A stretch of DNA of 8,313 bases from an uncultured Clostridia bacterium (GTDB lineage Bacteria > Bacillota > Clostridia > Monoglobales > Monoglobaceae), in the NCBI GenBank assembly GCA_945878965.1, contig CAMCUJ010000048.1, forward strand, positions 1 through 8,313, read 5' to 3'. Within the stretch, counting starts at the first letter, position 1; each line of letters starts with the position of its first letter. Position numbers and translations under genes: made by a program. Shown one piece after another: positions 1 to 6,609 of the stretch. A model generated the notes under the pieces. The model was not told the origin of the DNA, did not search any database, and worked only from the letters and a program-made list of their open reading frames with translations.

Positions 1-1
1 A

Positions 2-286
2 AGACAGAGTAATATACAGTCCGAGGCTGCACTTCAGCTTGCAGGAGAGGGTGCGATACTTGTTGATGTAAGAAGTGCGGAGGAATTTGCGGAAAAGCAT
101 ATTGAAGGTTCGGTAAATGTTCCTATAGACGAGTTTGAAGAATGGATTAAGACTCAGTGTGTATTTGATACATTCATAGTATTCTGTGCATCGGGTATAC
201 GTGCTTCTAAGGCAGTAGATATAGCAAATTCACTTGGCTATATAAGAACTTATAACCTCGGAAGTATTGATGAGCTTCTTAATTAA
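2..286 (+). CDS. Rhodanese-like domain protein, 3' end only
   Basis: This is the last 94 codons of a gene cut by the left window edge (reading frame starts at base 2; stop TAA at 284-286). The visible protein has the rhodanese pattern: a beta strand ILVDVRS followed by EEF and HIEGSVNVP (about residues 19-41), then the active-site loop FCASGIRAS with the candidate persulfide-carrying cysteine at visible residue 62 and the loop arginine at 67. Rhodanese domains (the PspE/GlpE type) carry sulfane sulfur on that cysteine and pass it to acceptors such as cyanide or thiols. The domain is almost complete here, so the gene may be a small single-domain cytoplasmic or exported protein, or the C-terminal domain of a larger enzyme such as a CoA-disulfide reductase. 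The window does not show which. It converges on asnB and shares a terminator with it. Confidence 0.85.
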   Translation, partial: RQSNIQSEAALQLAGEGAILVDVRSAEEFAEKHIEGSVNVPIDEFEEWIKTQCVFDTFIVFCASGIRASKAVDIANSLGYIRTYNLGSIDELLN

Positions 287-305
287 TACTACTAATACTT
301 AAATA

Positions 306-342
306 AATACACCGTTTCCGCCTTTGGGCGGAGCGGTGTATT
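306..342. terminator. Bidirectional intrinsic terminator between convergent genes
   Basis: Two stacked stems are seen: 306-314 pairs with 334-342 (9 bp) and, after a small 3/2-nt internal loop, 318-322 pairs with 327-331 (5 GC pairs) around a TTTG loop. A short T-rich stretch (345-349) follows on the plus strand, and an A-rich flank before it becomes a T-rich tail on the minus strand. The site lies 19 nt after the rhodanese stop and 14 nt beyond the asnB stop, so it probably ends both transcripts. Confidence 0.8.
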
Positions 343-356
343 GCTTTTATGGATAT

Positions 357-2204
357 TTAATCTTTGCATATATTAACCGAATATAATTCAAGCCATGAAT
401 TTATCATATATAAATAAGCCATAATCTGCGGAGCGTTCATTAATTGACCGTACCAAGGCTTGGTGAATATATCTGCATCACTTTCAAATAATTTTATAAT
501 CTGATTTCTGTCCGCAATTTCAAAAATCGGTGCATTCTTATTGTCTATTACCTCCTTGAGCTTTGATTTAACAGCATTATAATATATAGGATTATGAGTC
601 TTAGGATACGGACTCTTTTTTCTGTAAACTATTTCTTCGGGCAGAATATCCTTGAATGTATGCCTTACAAGTCCCTTTTCACGGTTCATATAGTTCTTCA
701 TGCTCCATGGTATGTTAAAGGCGTATTCCATAATCCTGTGGTCGCAGAACGGAACTCTTACCTCAAGACCGCTGTACATACTCATTCTGTCCTTTCTGTC
801 AAGCAGAGTCTGCATAAACCACTTCATATTAAGCATTGTCATCTCACGCATACGGATATTTTCAGCACTTTCATAGCCAAGACGAGGTGTACTCTGAACT
901 GTGTCAAGATAACGCTCCTTTACATAATCCTCAGCGTCAAAGGTTAAAATATCCTTCATAATAAGCTGTGATTTAATCTGAGTGTTACCGCTCCACGGGA
1001 AATCCTCGGTATATAAAACCTCCTTATTGCGAAACCATGGATATCCTCCGAAAATTTCATCCGCACATTCACCCGAAAGTGCTACGGTATGAGTTTTTTT
1101 AACCTCTTTGCAGAATAATAAAAGCGACGAATCCACATCAGCCATTCCCGGTAAATCTCTTGCCCTTACAGAGTTATAAAGTGCGTCTGCAAGGTCAAGA
1201 TTATTTATAACAACCTTTCTGTGATCTGAATTTATATGCTTTACCATTATATCTATAAAATAATCGTCACTGTTTGGTTGAAACGCCGTTGCCGAGAAAA
1301 ATTTTTCGTTATCCGTATAGTCTACCGAGTAGGTAGTTATAGGCTCAAGACCACGTTCTCTGTAGCTTTCGGCGGCAACGGCTGAAATTATGCTTGAATC
1401 AAGTCCGCCCGAAAGGAAGCAGCATAGAGGTACATCCGATACAAGCTGGCGGCTTATTGAATCGTAAATTAATGCCTTAAGGCTTTCGACTGTTTCATCA
1501 AAGGTGTCGGTGTGCTCTTTTGCCTCAAGCTTCCAGTAACAGCTTAGAGTGATATGGGAGGCAGAAACAGTTCCGCACCAGCCGGGTTTAAGCTCCTCTA
1601 TATCGGAAAATGCAGTTCCGCCCGGGGTTCTGCCCGGACCTATTAAAAATACCTCCGCAATTCCGTATCTGTTGACGTTTCGGCTTATGAGATTTGATGC
1701 AAGAAGGGTTTTTATCTCTGAGCCGAACACGAAAATTCCGTTTTTAAAGCTGTAGAAAAACGGCTTGACTCCTGCCCTGTCCCTTGCTATGAATAATGTT
1801 TCATCATTTGAATTGTATATTGCAAAGGCAAAAATGCCATTGAATTTCTTAACGCAGTCCTCACCCCATTCAATGTAGGCGGTTAAAACTACTTCGGTAT
1901 CGCTGTAGCTTTTAAATTCATAGCCGAGTATTTTAAGCTCGTCTTTTATATCGTCTGTATTATAAAGCTCACCGTTATAGGTTATGATGTAATCACAGCC
2001 GTTAATTGTTTTTTTCATAGGCTGTTTTCCGTTTTCTATATCTACAACCGAAAGTCTTCGGTGGATAAGCACTGCCTTCGGAAGCTCAAAGCAGCCGTTT
2101 TCATCCGGTCCTCTGCGTTTTAAGGTGTCAGACATATTCTGTATTATTACATCTCTGTTTACGATTTTTTGTTCATAATCTAAAAATCCCGCAATTCCAC
2201 ACAT
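357..2204 (-). CDS. asnB: Asparagine synthetase (glutamine-hydrolysing), AsnB type
   Basis: Cytoplasmic ATP-dependent enzyme making asparagine from aspartate, using ammonia released from glutamine. An in-frame ATG exists 10 codons upstream (2234), but I choose the start at 2204: it gives Met-Cys-Gly-Ile-Ala-Gly-Phe, in which Cys2 becomes the N-terminal nucleophile of class II glutamine amidotransferases, and AAGGAG (2215-2220) lies 10 nt upstream. Length is then 615 aa, typical of the longer Firmicute AsnB/AsnO proteins and longer than E. coli AsnB (about 554). Motifs: RRGPDENG (30-37), IHRRLSVVD (47-55), YNGELYN (76-82), SDTEVV (101-106), and in the synthetase domain the ATP-pyrophosphatase loop SGGLDSS (265-271), LSGECADEIFGGYPWF (376-391) and EVRVPFCDHR (481-490). 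All key residues look intact. The gene is divergent from ilvA with its own promoter and appears monocistronic. The leader is too short for a T-box. Confidence 0.96.
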   Translation of the reverse strand: MCGIAGFLDYEQKIVNRDVIIQNMSDTLKRRGPDENGCFELPKAVLIHRRLSVVDIENGKQPMKKTINGCDYIITYNGELYNTDDIKDELKILGYEFKSYSDTEVVLTAYIEWGEDCVKKFNGIFAFAIYNSNDETLFIARDRAGVKPFFYSFKNGIFVFGSEIKTLLASNLISRNVNRYGIAEVFLIGPGRTPGGTAFSDIEELKPGWCGTVSASHITLSCYWKLEAKEHTDTFDETVESLKALIYDSISRQLVSDVPLCCFLSGGLDSSIISAVAAESYRERGLEPITTYSVDYTDNEKFFSATAFQPNSDDYFIDIMVKHINSDHRKVVINNLDLADALYNSVRARDLPGMADVDSSLLLFCKEVKKTHTVALSGECADEIFGGYPWFRNKEVLYTEDFPWSGNTQIKSQLIMKDILTFDAEDYVKERYLDTVQSTPRLGYESAENIRMREMTMLNMKWFMQTLLDRKDRMSMYSGLEVRVPFCDHRIMEYAFNIPWSMKNYMNREKGLVRHTFKDILPEEIVYRKKSPYPKTHNPIYYNAVKSKLKEVIDNKNAPIFEIADRNQIIKLFESDADIFTKPWYGQLMNAPQIMAYLYMINSWLELYSVNICKD

Positions 2205-2244
2205 ATATGTACATCTCCTTATTCTTAAATTCATATATAAATAT

Positions 2245-2274
2245 ATTATACATTTTTACAGTGTTTTGTTACAA
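2245..2274 (-). promoter_or_regulatory. asnB promoter (sigma-A type)
   Basis: On the minus strand there is a TTGTAA -35 (2269-2274) and a perfect TATAAT -10 (2245-2250) separated by 18 nt. Transcription would start near 2238, giving a 5' leader of about 35 nt that holds only the ribosome binding site. No attenuator or T-box could fit, so any control must act at the promoter. Confidence 0.65.
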
Positions 2275-2333
2275 ATGCTTATTTGAATTTGATATATAAT
2301 AATATTTTTTTAAAAGTTTTTTTAATATATACA

Positions 2334-2362
2334 TTTACAAGATAGAAAAAAAGAGTTATAAT
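2334..2362 (+). promoter_or_regulatory. ilvA-ridA promoter (sigma-A type)
   Basis: TTTACA (2334-2339, one mismatch to TTGACA) and TATAAT (2357-2362) are separated by exactly 17 nt. Start of transcription is expected near 2368-2371, immediately at the left arm of the inverted repeat described separately. It lies back to back with the asnB promoter, about 60 bp away, in very AT-rich DNA, so a regulator bound between them could affect both genes. Confidence 0.7.
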
Positions 2363-2370
2363 AAATAATA

Positions 2371-2439
2371 GGGCATATCTGAAAGCTTACTTTAATATTT
2401 AATGTATATAACTTTCAAATAAAGCTTTCAGATACGCCT
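2371..2439 (+). promoter_or_regulatory. 5'-leader stem-loop / inverted repeat of ilvA
   Basis: The left arm (2371-2388) and right arm (2422-2439) are inverted repeats: 13 uninterrupted pairs (TATCTGAAAGCTT against AAGCTTTCAGATA, 2376-2388 with 2422-2434), one mismatch, then a GGC/GCC clamp. The 33-nt loop (2389-2421) is AU-rich. Because the predicted transcription start falls at or just before the left arm, the ilvA mRNA would begin with this stem-loop, followed by about 40 nt to the ATG. There is no T tract after it, so it is unlikely to be a terminator. It could protect the 5' end, be folded as a regulatory switch, or act at DNA level as a palindromic operator. A shorter alternative pairing of TGAAAG (2380-2385) with CTTTCA (2412-2417) is possible. 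Confidence 0.65.
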
Positions 2440-2479
2440 TATGAATGAAATAAATAAATTAACTTTAAGGGGTAATGAT

Positions 2480-3679
2480 ATGCTTACACTTGACAGAATT
2501 TATCACGCTTCTTATGTACTTAAAGAAGTGATAAGACCAACGGATATGATAAAAGCTCCGAATATCAGCAAGGACTGTGATGTATATTTAAAGACGGAGA
2601 ATTTACAGGTTACAGGTTCATTTAAGGTAAGAGGAGCGTATTATAAGATTTCTCAGCTTACCGATGAGGAGAAGGCGAAGGGCGTAATTGCGTGTTCGGC
2701 AGGAAACCATGCACAGGGTGTTGCTTTAGCTGCGGCAAAGAGCGGAATTAAATCGCTTATATGCATTCCGGACGGAGCGCCTATTTCAAAGGTTGAGGCT
2801 ACAAAGAGCTACGGTGCAGAGGTGTGTCTGGTTGAGGGTGCTTATGATGACGCCTATGAAAAGGCACTTCAGCTTCAGGCGGAGAGCGGAGCAACCTTCA
2901 TTCATCCGTTTGATGATGAGCTTGTAATTGCAGGTCAGGGAACGATCGGTCTTGAGATTTTAGATCAGCTTCCAAAGGTTGATGCTGTAGTAGTTCCGAT
3001 AGGCGGCGGCGGACTTATAAGCGGAGTTGCTTTTGCCGTTAAGGCTCTTAATCCGAATGTTAAGGTTTACGGAGTTCAGGCAAGCGGAGCTCCGTCAATG
3101 TATGAGTCTATTAAAAGGGATGAGATTATGACTCTTGCCGGAGTAAAGACAATTGCAGACGGAATTGCGGTAAAAACTCCGGGTGACAATACATTTAATC
3201 TTTGCAAGGATTATGTAGATGATATAGTAACGGTTACGGATGATGAGGTTTCAACAGCAATACTTACTTTAATTGAGCAGCAGAAGCTTATAGCTGAGGG
3301 AGCCGGAGCGGTTTCGGTTGCGGCTGTATTATTTGACAAGCTTCCGCTTAAGGGAAAGAAGGTTGCGTGTCTTGTGTCGGGTGGTAATATTGATGTTACG
3401 ATTTTATCAAGAGTTATAAACCGTGGTCTTCAAAAGGCAGGAAGATATGCAAATCTTGTAATAGAGCTTGAGGATAAGCCGGGACAGCTTCAGGGTGTTT
3501 CAAAGATTATATCGGGTCTTGGCGGAAATGTTGTATCGGTTAATCACGAAAGAAGTGACATTAATATGGATATCACCTCGTGTTTCTTACGAATTGCTAT
3601 GGAAACGAGAAACCATGAACACGTTGAAATTATTGAAAATGAACTTACAAAGCACGGTTACAGAATAATTCAGTCATAA
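2480..3679 (+). CDS. ilvA: Threonine dehydratase (threonine ammonia-lyase), ACT-domain form
   Basis: PLP-dependent cytoplasmic enzyme deaminating threonine to 2-oxobutyrate (and usually serine to pyruvate), entering isoleucine synthesis or threonine catabolism. The frame is open from an ATG at 2441, but that codon abuts the leader stem and lacks a ribosome site. ATG 2480 has AAGGGG (2467-2472) 7 nt upstream and gives 399 aa, the usual size of the medium-length form. Seen: TGSFKVRGAY with PLP Lys49, SAGNHAQGVA (73-82) lining the cofactor site, the phosphate-binding GGGG (175-178), VSGGN (299-303), and from about 327 an ACT-like segment starting LVIELEDKPGQLQGV. The single ACT region distinguishes it from E. 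coli IlvA (about 514 aa, two regulatory subdomains) and from ACT-less TdcB. Effector cannot be told from sequence. It is first gene of a two-gene unit with ridA. The catabolic name tdcB is an alternative. Confidence 0.93.
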   Translation: MLTLDRIYHASYVLKEVIRPTDMIKAPNISKDCDVYLKTENLQVTGSFKVRGAYYKISQLTDEEKAKGVIACSAGNHAQGVALAAAKSGIKSLICIPDGAPISKVEATKSYGAEVCLVEGAYDDAYEKALQLQAESGATFIHPFDDELVIAGQGTIGLEILDQLPKVDAVVVPIGGGGLISGVAFAVKALNPNVKVYGVQASGAPSMYESIKRDEIMTLAGVKTIADGIAVKTPGDNTFNLCKDYVDDIVTVTDDEVSTAILTLIEQQKLIAEGAGAVSVAAVLFDKLPLKGKKVACLVSGGNIDVTILSRVINRGLQKAGRYANLVIELEDKPGQLQGVSKIISGLGGNVVSVNHERSDINMDITSCFLRIAMETRNHEHVEIIENELTKHGYRIIQS

Positions 3680-3721
3680 ATATGAGAAATAATGAAATTT
3701 TAATATACAAAAAGTATTATG

Positions 3722-3727
3722 AGGAGG
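3722..3727 (+). promoter_or_regulatory. Strong ribosome binding site of ridA
   Basis: A perfect AGGAGG lies 9 nt before the ridA ATG. It is stronger than the ilvA site, which fits higher translation of the detoxifying partner from a shared mRNA. The 57-nt gap from ilvA holds no terminator or convincing promoter. Confidence 0.8.
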
Positions 3728-3736
3728 AAGATTTAA

Positions 3737-4117
3737 ATGGGAAAGAAAGTACATACAAATAATGCGCCGGATGCAATAGGTCCATACTCACAGGCGATAA
3801 TAAGCAAAGGCTTGGTATTTACATCGGGACAGATTGCAATAGATCCTAAAGTGGGAGATGTTACAGCTGATACAATTGAGGGTCAGACTGAGCAGGTTAT
3901 GAAAAATCTTAAAGCAGTGCTTGAGCAGGCAGGAGCAAGCCTTGAGAGTGCTGTAAAAACAACTTGTTTTTTAAGCGATATGGCAGACTTTGCAGCGTTT
4001 AATGAGATTTATGGCAAGTATTTCACAGGTAAGCCTGCACGTTCTTGTGTTGCCGTAAAACAGCTTCCAAAGAATGTTTTGGTAGAGGTTGAGGTTATTG
4101 CTGAGGTTATTCAGTAG
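3737..4117 (+). CDS. ridA: RidA family 2-iminobutanoate/2-iminopropanoate deaminase
   Basis: RidA (YjgF/YER057c/UK114 family) is a small trimeric cytoplasmic enzyme that hydrolyses the reactive enamine/imine intermediates (2-aminocrotonate, 2-aminoacrylate) released by PLP-dependent dehydratases, sparing other PLP enzymes from damage. At 126 aa this is the family's normal length. Visible signatures are APDAIGPYSQA (10-20) with Tyr17, FTSGQIAIDP (28-37), the conserved GKPARSCVAV stretch (98-107) with Arg102, which by position should be the substrate carboxylate-binding Arg (E. coli Arg105 equivalent), and VEVEVIAEV near the C-terminus with Glu118. It follows ilvA by 57 nt on the same strand, so enzyme and clean-up protein are probably co-transcribed. 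A strong AGGAGG supports the start. The stop codon lies inside the left arm of a 3' hairpin (4116-4152). Confidence 0.94.
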   Translation: MGKKVHTNNAPDAIGPYSQAIISKGLVFTSGQIAIDPKVGDVTADTIEGQTEQVMKNLKAVLEQAGASLESAVKTTCFLSDMADFAAFNEIYGKYFTGKPARSCVAVKQLPKNVLVEVEVIAEVIQ

Positions 4118-4152
4118 GCGGTGCATATAACTAAATTTAGATGCCTCCGCCT
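4116..4152 (+). terminator. GC-rich hairpin at the ridA stop
   Basis: AGGCGG (4116-4121) pairs with CCGCCT (4147-4152), and GCAT (4123-4126) pairs with ATGC (4141-4144), across a 1/2-nt internal loop. The loop is 4127-4140. The left arm includes the last two bases of the ridA stop codon. No T tract follows, so this is more likely mRNA 3'-end protection or a fold that competes with stem A of the overlapping repeat than a classic terminator. Confidence 0.5.
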
Positions 4153-4308
4153 TCATAGGTGTATGCTCTTGAATTTTAGCACATCAGAAAAAATCTGACA
4201 GTGCAATATACACACAATAATTGTGCGGTATTGCCTTAATTTTTTCAGTGAGAGTACTTTTTTCACGCTGAAAACGTTTAATGACGCGGCTATGCCGCTT
4301 ATTGAAAA
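4126..4308 (+). repeat. Structured intergenic repeat, copy 1 (long form)
   Basis: First of two related elements in this window (the other is 6489-6607); family not recognised. It begins TATAACTAAAT 8 nt after the ridA stop and ends TTATTGAAAA. Predicted folding: stem A pairs 4133-4140 with 4235-4242 (one T-T mismatch), followed by a T run. Hairpin B pairs 4242-4253 with 4263-4274 around a 9-nt loop. Hairpin C pairs 4286-4290 with 4294-4298 (loop TAT), extended by 4280-4284 with 4299-4303 past a bulged C. Unlike copy 2, stem A encloses an extra ~60 nt with small hairpins of its own: 4184-4188/4194-4198, 4213-4217/4221-4225 and 4203-4208/4229-4234. The rest of the ridA-MCP gap (4309-4390) shows no further structure or gene I can support. 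Confidence 0.75.
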
Positions 4309-4405
4309 TCCGTCCGTGCTGCAATAAATGCAAATTCATAGGAGCTACCCCTAAGTATTCAATTGAAAAGTTTAAAAATGCTTATTTTTTATACTTGCAA
4401 TTGTG

Positions 4406-4411
4406 TATAAT
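4406..4411 (+). promoter_or_regulatory. Probable -10 of the MCP promoter
   Basis: A perfect TATAAT lies 24 nt upstream of the MCP ribosome site. The -35 region is poor: 17-18 nt upstream there is only T-rich sequence (around 4382-4388). I see no sigma-D style TAAA...GCCGATAT motif typical of Bacillus motility genes. The site is about 100 nt after repeat copy 1, so the MCP transcript should not include that element unless there is read-through. Confidence 0.5.
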
Positions 4412-4450
4412 ATAAGGGAAATTTACAATATTTTAAAAGGAGTTCCGACT

Positions 4451-6487
4451 ATGGGTTTATTTAAAAAATTTAAAAATGTTAAGCTTGCACATCGGATAAG
4501 CATTTATCTTACAGTTCTGGTTTTATTGGATATGATTGTTTTGTGGGCATTGGTTCAGGGGAAGGTTGGAGAATTGGCGCATGAAAACATTCTCAATCAG
4601 ATGACTGATGCAGTTTCTTCAAGAGGGGAAATTATTGATAATTATGTTGAGTCTGCTGAAGAATATTTAACGGCCTTTGCTTTAAGTGATGAGGTTAAGA
4701 ATTTGTTAAAGAATCCTGACAATAAGGAGTATCTTAAGAGAGCTCAGGAATACACCGAGAATTTTGCCGGTGTTAAGGGGGTCTTTGAGGGACTTTATAT
4801 TGCCGACAATAATACATATGTATATACGCATATAAGCAAGGGTGCAATCGGAATAACTTGCCGAGAAGGAGATTCTCTTAAGGAATTTCAGAAGACGATT
4901 TTGTCAGAAAAGGAACTTACAAATACCGGTATAATGAAATCGCCGGGTACAGGAAACCTTGTTATTTCTATGTATTATCCTGTATATGAAAACGATAAAT
5001 GCTTGGGCTATGTAGGAGCGGCAGTCTATGCGGATAAACTTATGGATTCACTTCTTGAACTTGATATTAAAGGTCTTTCTGAAAGTGAGTATGTGTTTCT
5101 AAATGCTGATACCGGTATATATCTGTATAATAAAAATTCGGAGTTACTTAATACAAAAACTACGGAGCAGGGTTATCTGGATATTATCAATAGTGTCAAG
5201 ACCGGCGGCAGCGATAAGAACGGCAGCTATGTCTTTACTGACGGAAACGGTAACAAAGCACTTGCAGTATATCAATATCTTGAAAACAGAAACTGGATTT
5301 TTATGATTAAGGACAGCTATGACAATGTATTCGCTGAGGTTGCAATTACAAGAGCTGTCGTAGGAATTGTATGTATAATTATTGGATTGAGCATTATCGC
5401 ATTTATATTAATTATACTCCGCAGAGTAGGCAAGGAGCTTACGGATGTTGAAAATTCAATTATAAAGCTTGGAAATATTCAGCTTGATGCAGACAAAGAC
5501 TTAAAGAGTTATATTTCTCGAGGGGATGAAATCGGCAGAATTTCCAATGCGGTTAGTATGCTCTGTAATACTCTGAAAAATGCCTCGGATGATATCGGCA
5601 GAATTTTAGGTGAAATGGCAAACGAAAATCTTACTGTTGACGTTGCTGTGAATAAGCATTATTACATAGGAGATTTTGAGGTGCTTGCAGAAAATCTTGA
5701 AATGATAAAGAGCAAGCTTACTCGTGTTATGTCGGATATATCCACAGCAGCCCAGCAGGTTAATTCAGGCTCGGGACAGGTTGCTATGGGTGCACAGACT
5801 CTTTCACAGGGAGCTGTTGAACAGACTGTGGCAATTGATGATTTGGCACAAAATCTTGATTTGATAGAAACCCAGGTGCGTACCAATTCCGACAGCTGCA
5901 GCGAGGCTCGTCAGCTTATGAATAAAACCTCAGCTTATGTGGACGAGGTAAGTGAAAAGATAAATAATCTTATATATGCTATGAATAACATAAGTGAGTC
6001 ATCAAAGAAAATAAGCAATATTATAAAAACAATTGAAGATATTGCGTTCCAAACCAATATTCTTGCACTCAATGCCGCAGTTGAGGCGGCAACAGCGGGA
6101 GAAGCAGGAAAAGGATTTGCTGTTGTTGCGGAAGAGGTAGGAAGCTTAGCCGCAAAATCTGCCGAAGCTGTCAGCAATACAACTGTACTTATTGAACGTT
6201 CTGTTGATGCAGTAAATAAAGGTTCGGAAATTACCAATCAGACAGCTAAGGCTATGAAGTCTTTGGGTGAATATACTCTTTCGGTAAAGAATATTGTAGA
6301 TGAAATTGCTGAATCAAGTTCAAAACAGTCTGAAATGGTAAGTAAGATTAATGTTGAAGTAGATCAGATTTCGGGTGTTGTTCAAGCCAATTCCGCAACT
6401 GCGGAGGAAAGTGCGGCAACTTCCGAAGAGCTTTCGGGTCAGGCAGGCTTACTTAAAGAGCTTATCGGTAGATTTACTCTTAAATAA
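4451..6487 (+). CDS. Methyl-accepting chemotaxis protein with dCache-type sensor
   Basis: Inner-membrane chemoreceptor that senses a ligand outside the cell and controls CheA/CheW. An open frame extends up to GTG 4403, but that codon is in the promoter. ATG 4451 has AAAGGAG (4436-4442) 8 nt upstream and gives 678 aa. Order: short basic N-terminus, TM1 about 17-37, extracellular sensor about 38-297 whose length and motifs ([18 protein letters not shown] near 175-192; a second strand-rich half to about 290) fit a double Cache fold, TM2 about 302-323, HAMP-like segment to about 430, then the helical signalling domain with the hairpin tip around [17 protein letters not shown] (531-547). There is no C-terminal CheR-docking pentapeptide; it ends GRFTLK. 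The tip has Thr548 where most receptors have Arg. Ligand unknown; dCache receptors often bind amino acids or other small metabolites. It is single-gene, bracketed by the two structured repeats, with no other chemotaxis gene in view. Confidence 0.93.
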   Translation: MGLFKKFKNVKLAHRISIYLTVLVLLDMIVLWALVQGKVGELAHENILNQMTDAVSSRGEIIDNYVESAEEYLTAFALSDEVKNLLKNPDNKEYLKRAQEYTENFAGVKGVFEGLYIADNNTYVYTHISKGAIGITCREGDSLKEFQKTILSEKELTNTGIMKSPGTGNLVISMYYPVYENDKCLGYVGAAVYADKLMDSLLELDIKGLSESEYVFLNADTGIYLYNKNSELLNTKTTEQGYLDIINSVKTGGSDKNGSYVFTDGNGNKALAVYQYLENRNWIFMIKDSYDNVFAEVAITRAVVGIVCIIIGLSIIAFILIILRRVGKELTDVENSIIKLGNIQLDADKDLKSYISRGDEIGRISNAVSMLCNTLKNASDDIGRILGEMANENLTVDVAVNKHYYIGDFEVLAENLEMIKSKLTRVMSDISTAAQQVNSGSGQVAMGAQTLSQGAVEQTVAIDDLAQNLDLIETQVRTNSDSCSEARQLMNKTSAYVDEVSEKINNLIYAMNNISESSKKISNIIKTIEDIAFQTNILALNAAVEAATAGEAGKGFAVVAEEVGSLAAKSAEAVSNTTVLIERSVDAVNKGSEITNQTAKAMKSLGEYTLSVKNIVDEIAESSSKQSEMVSKINVEVDQISGVVQANSATAEESAATSEELSGQAGLLKELIGRFTLK

Positions 6488-6488
6488 G

Positions 6489-6607
6489 TATAACTAAATC
6501 AAGATGTCCGCCGCATCTTAGCGGCGGGGTCCACTTGATTTTTTCGGTGGGAGTAGCTTTTTCCCACCGAAAACGTTGAATAACGGCGCTCTGCGCCTTA
6601 TTGAAAA
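6489..6607 (+). repeat. Structured intergenic repeat, copy 2 (compact form)
   Basis: Second copy of the element at 4126-4308, same orientation, starting 1 nt after the MCP stop. Stem A pairs 6496-6503 with 6534-6541 (8 perfect pairs) and encloses a GC hairpin, 6508-6514 with 6521-6527 (7 pairs, loop ATCTTA). A six-T run (6539-6544) follows, so this part resembles an intrinsic terminator. Hairpin B pairs 6541-6552 with 6562-6573 (12 perfect pairs, 9-nt loop). Hairpin C pairs 6585-6589 with 6593-6597 (loop TCT), extended by 6579-6583 with 6598-6602 and a bulged C at 6584. The last 74 nt align with copy 1 without gaps, about 59 identical by hand count, and several differences are paired changes that keep the stems. 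Confidence 0.8.
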
Positions 6608-6609
6608 CA

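Noticed and set aside
594..947. Plus-strand open frame inside asnB
   Set aside because: It is antisense to a strongly conserved gene and has no ribosome site or recognisable protein features. The same applies to the open frames at 1549-1755, 3971-4156, 5662-5886 and 5935-6237, and to the sense-strand shadows at 3468-3668 and 5103-5306.
2205..2234. Upstream start for asnB at 2234
   Set aside because: It would place ten residues before the Cys that must be N-terminal for glutaminase activity, and the AAGGAG site lies between the two starts.
2441..2479. Upstream start for ilvA at 2441
   Set aside because: This ATG directly abuts the leader inverted repeat with no Shine-Dalgarno sequence, whereas ATG 2480 has AAGGGG at good spacing and gives the normal N-terminus.
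2205..2480. T-box leader for asnB or ilvA
   Set aside because: The asnB leader is only about 35 nt, and the ilvA leader lacks the T-box sequence and a terminator/antiterminator pair.
4126..4308. c-di-GMP or other known riboswitch controlling the MCP
   Set aside because: MCP genes often follow c-di-GMP riboswitches, but I see no GEMM core sequence, the likely MCP -10 (4406-4411) is downstream of the element, and the second copy sits after the MCP rather than before a coding gene.
6570..6607. Integron attC-like site (GTTGAAT in copy 2)
   Set aside because: The GTTRRRY-like match is absent from copy 1 (GTTTAAT), no partner core site is arranged as in attC, and there is no integrase in view.
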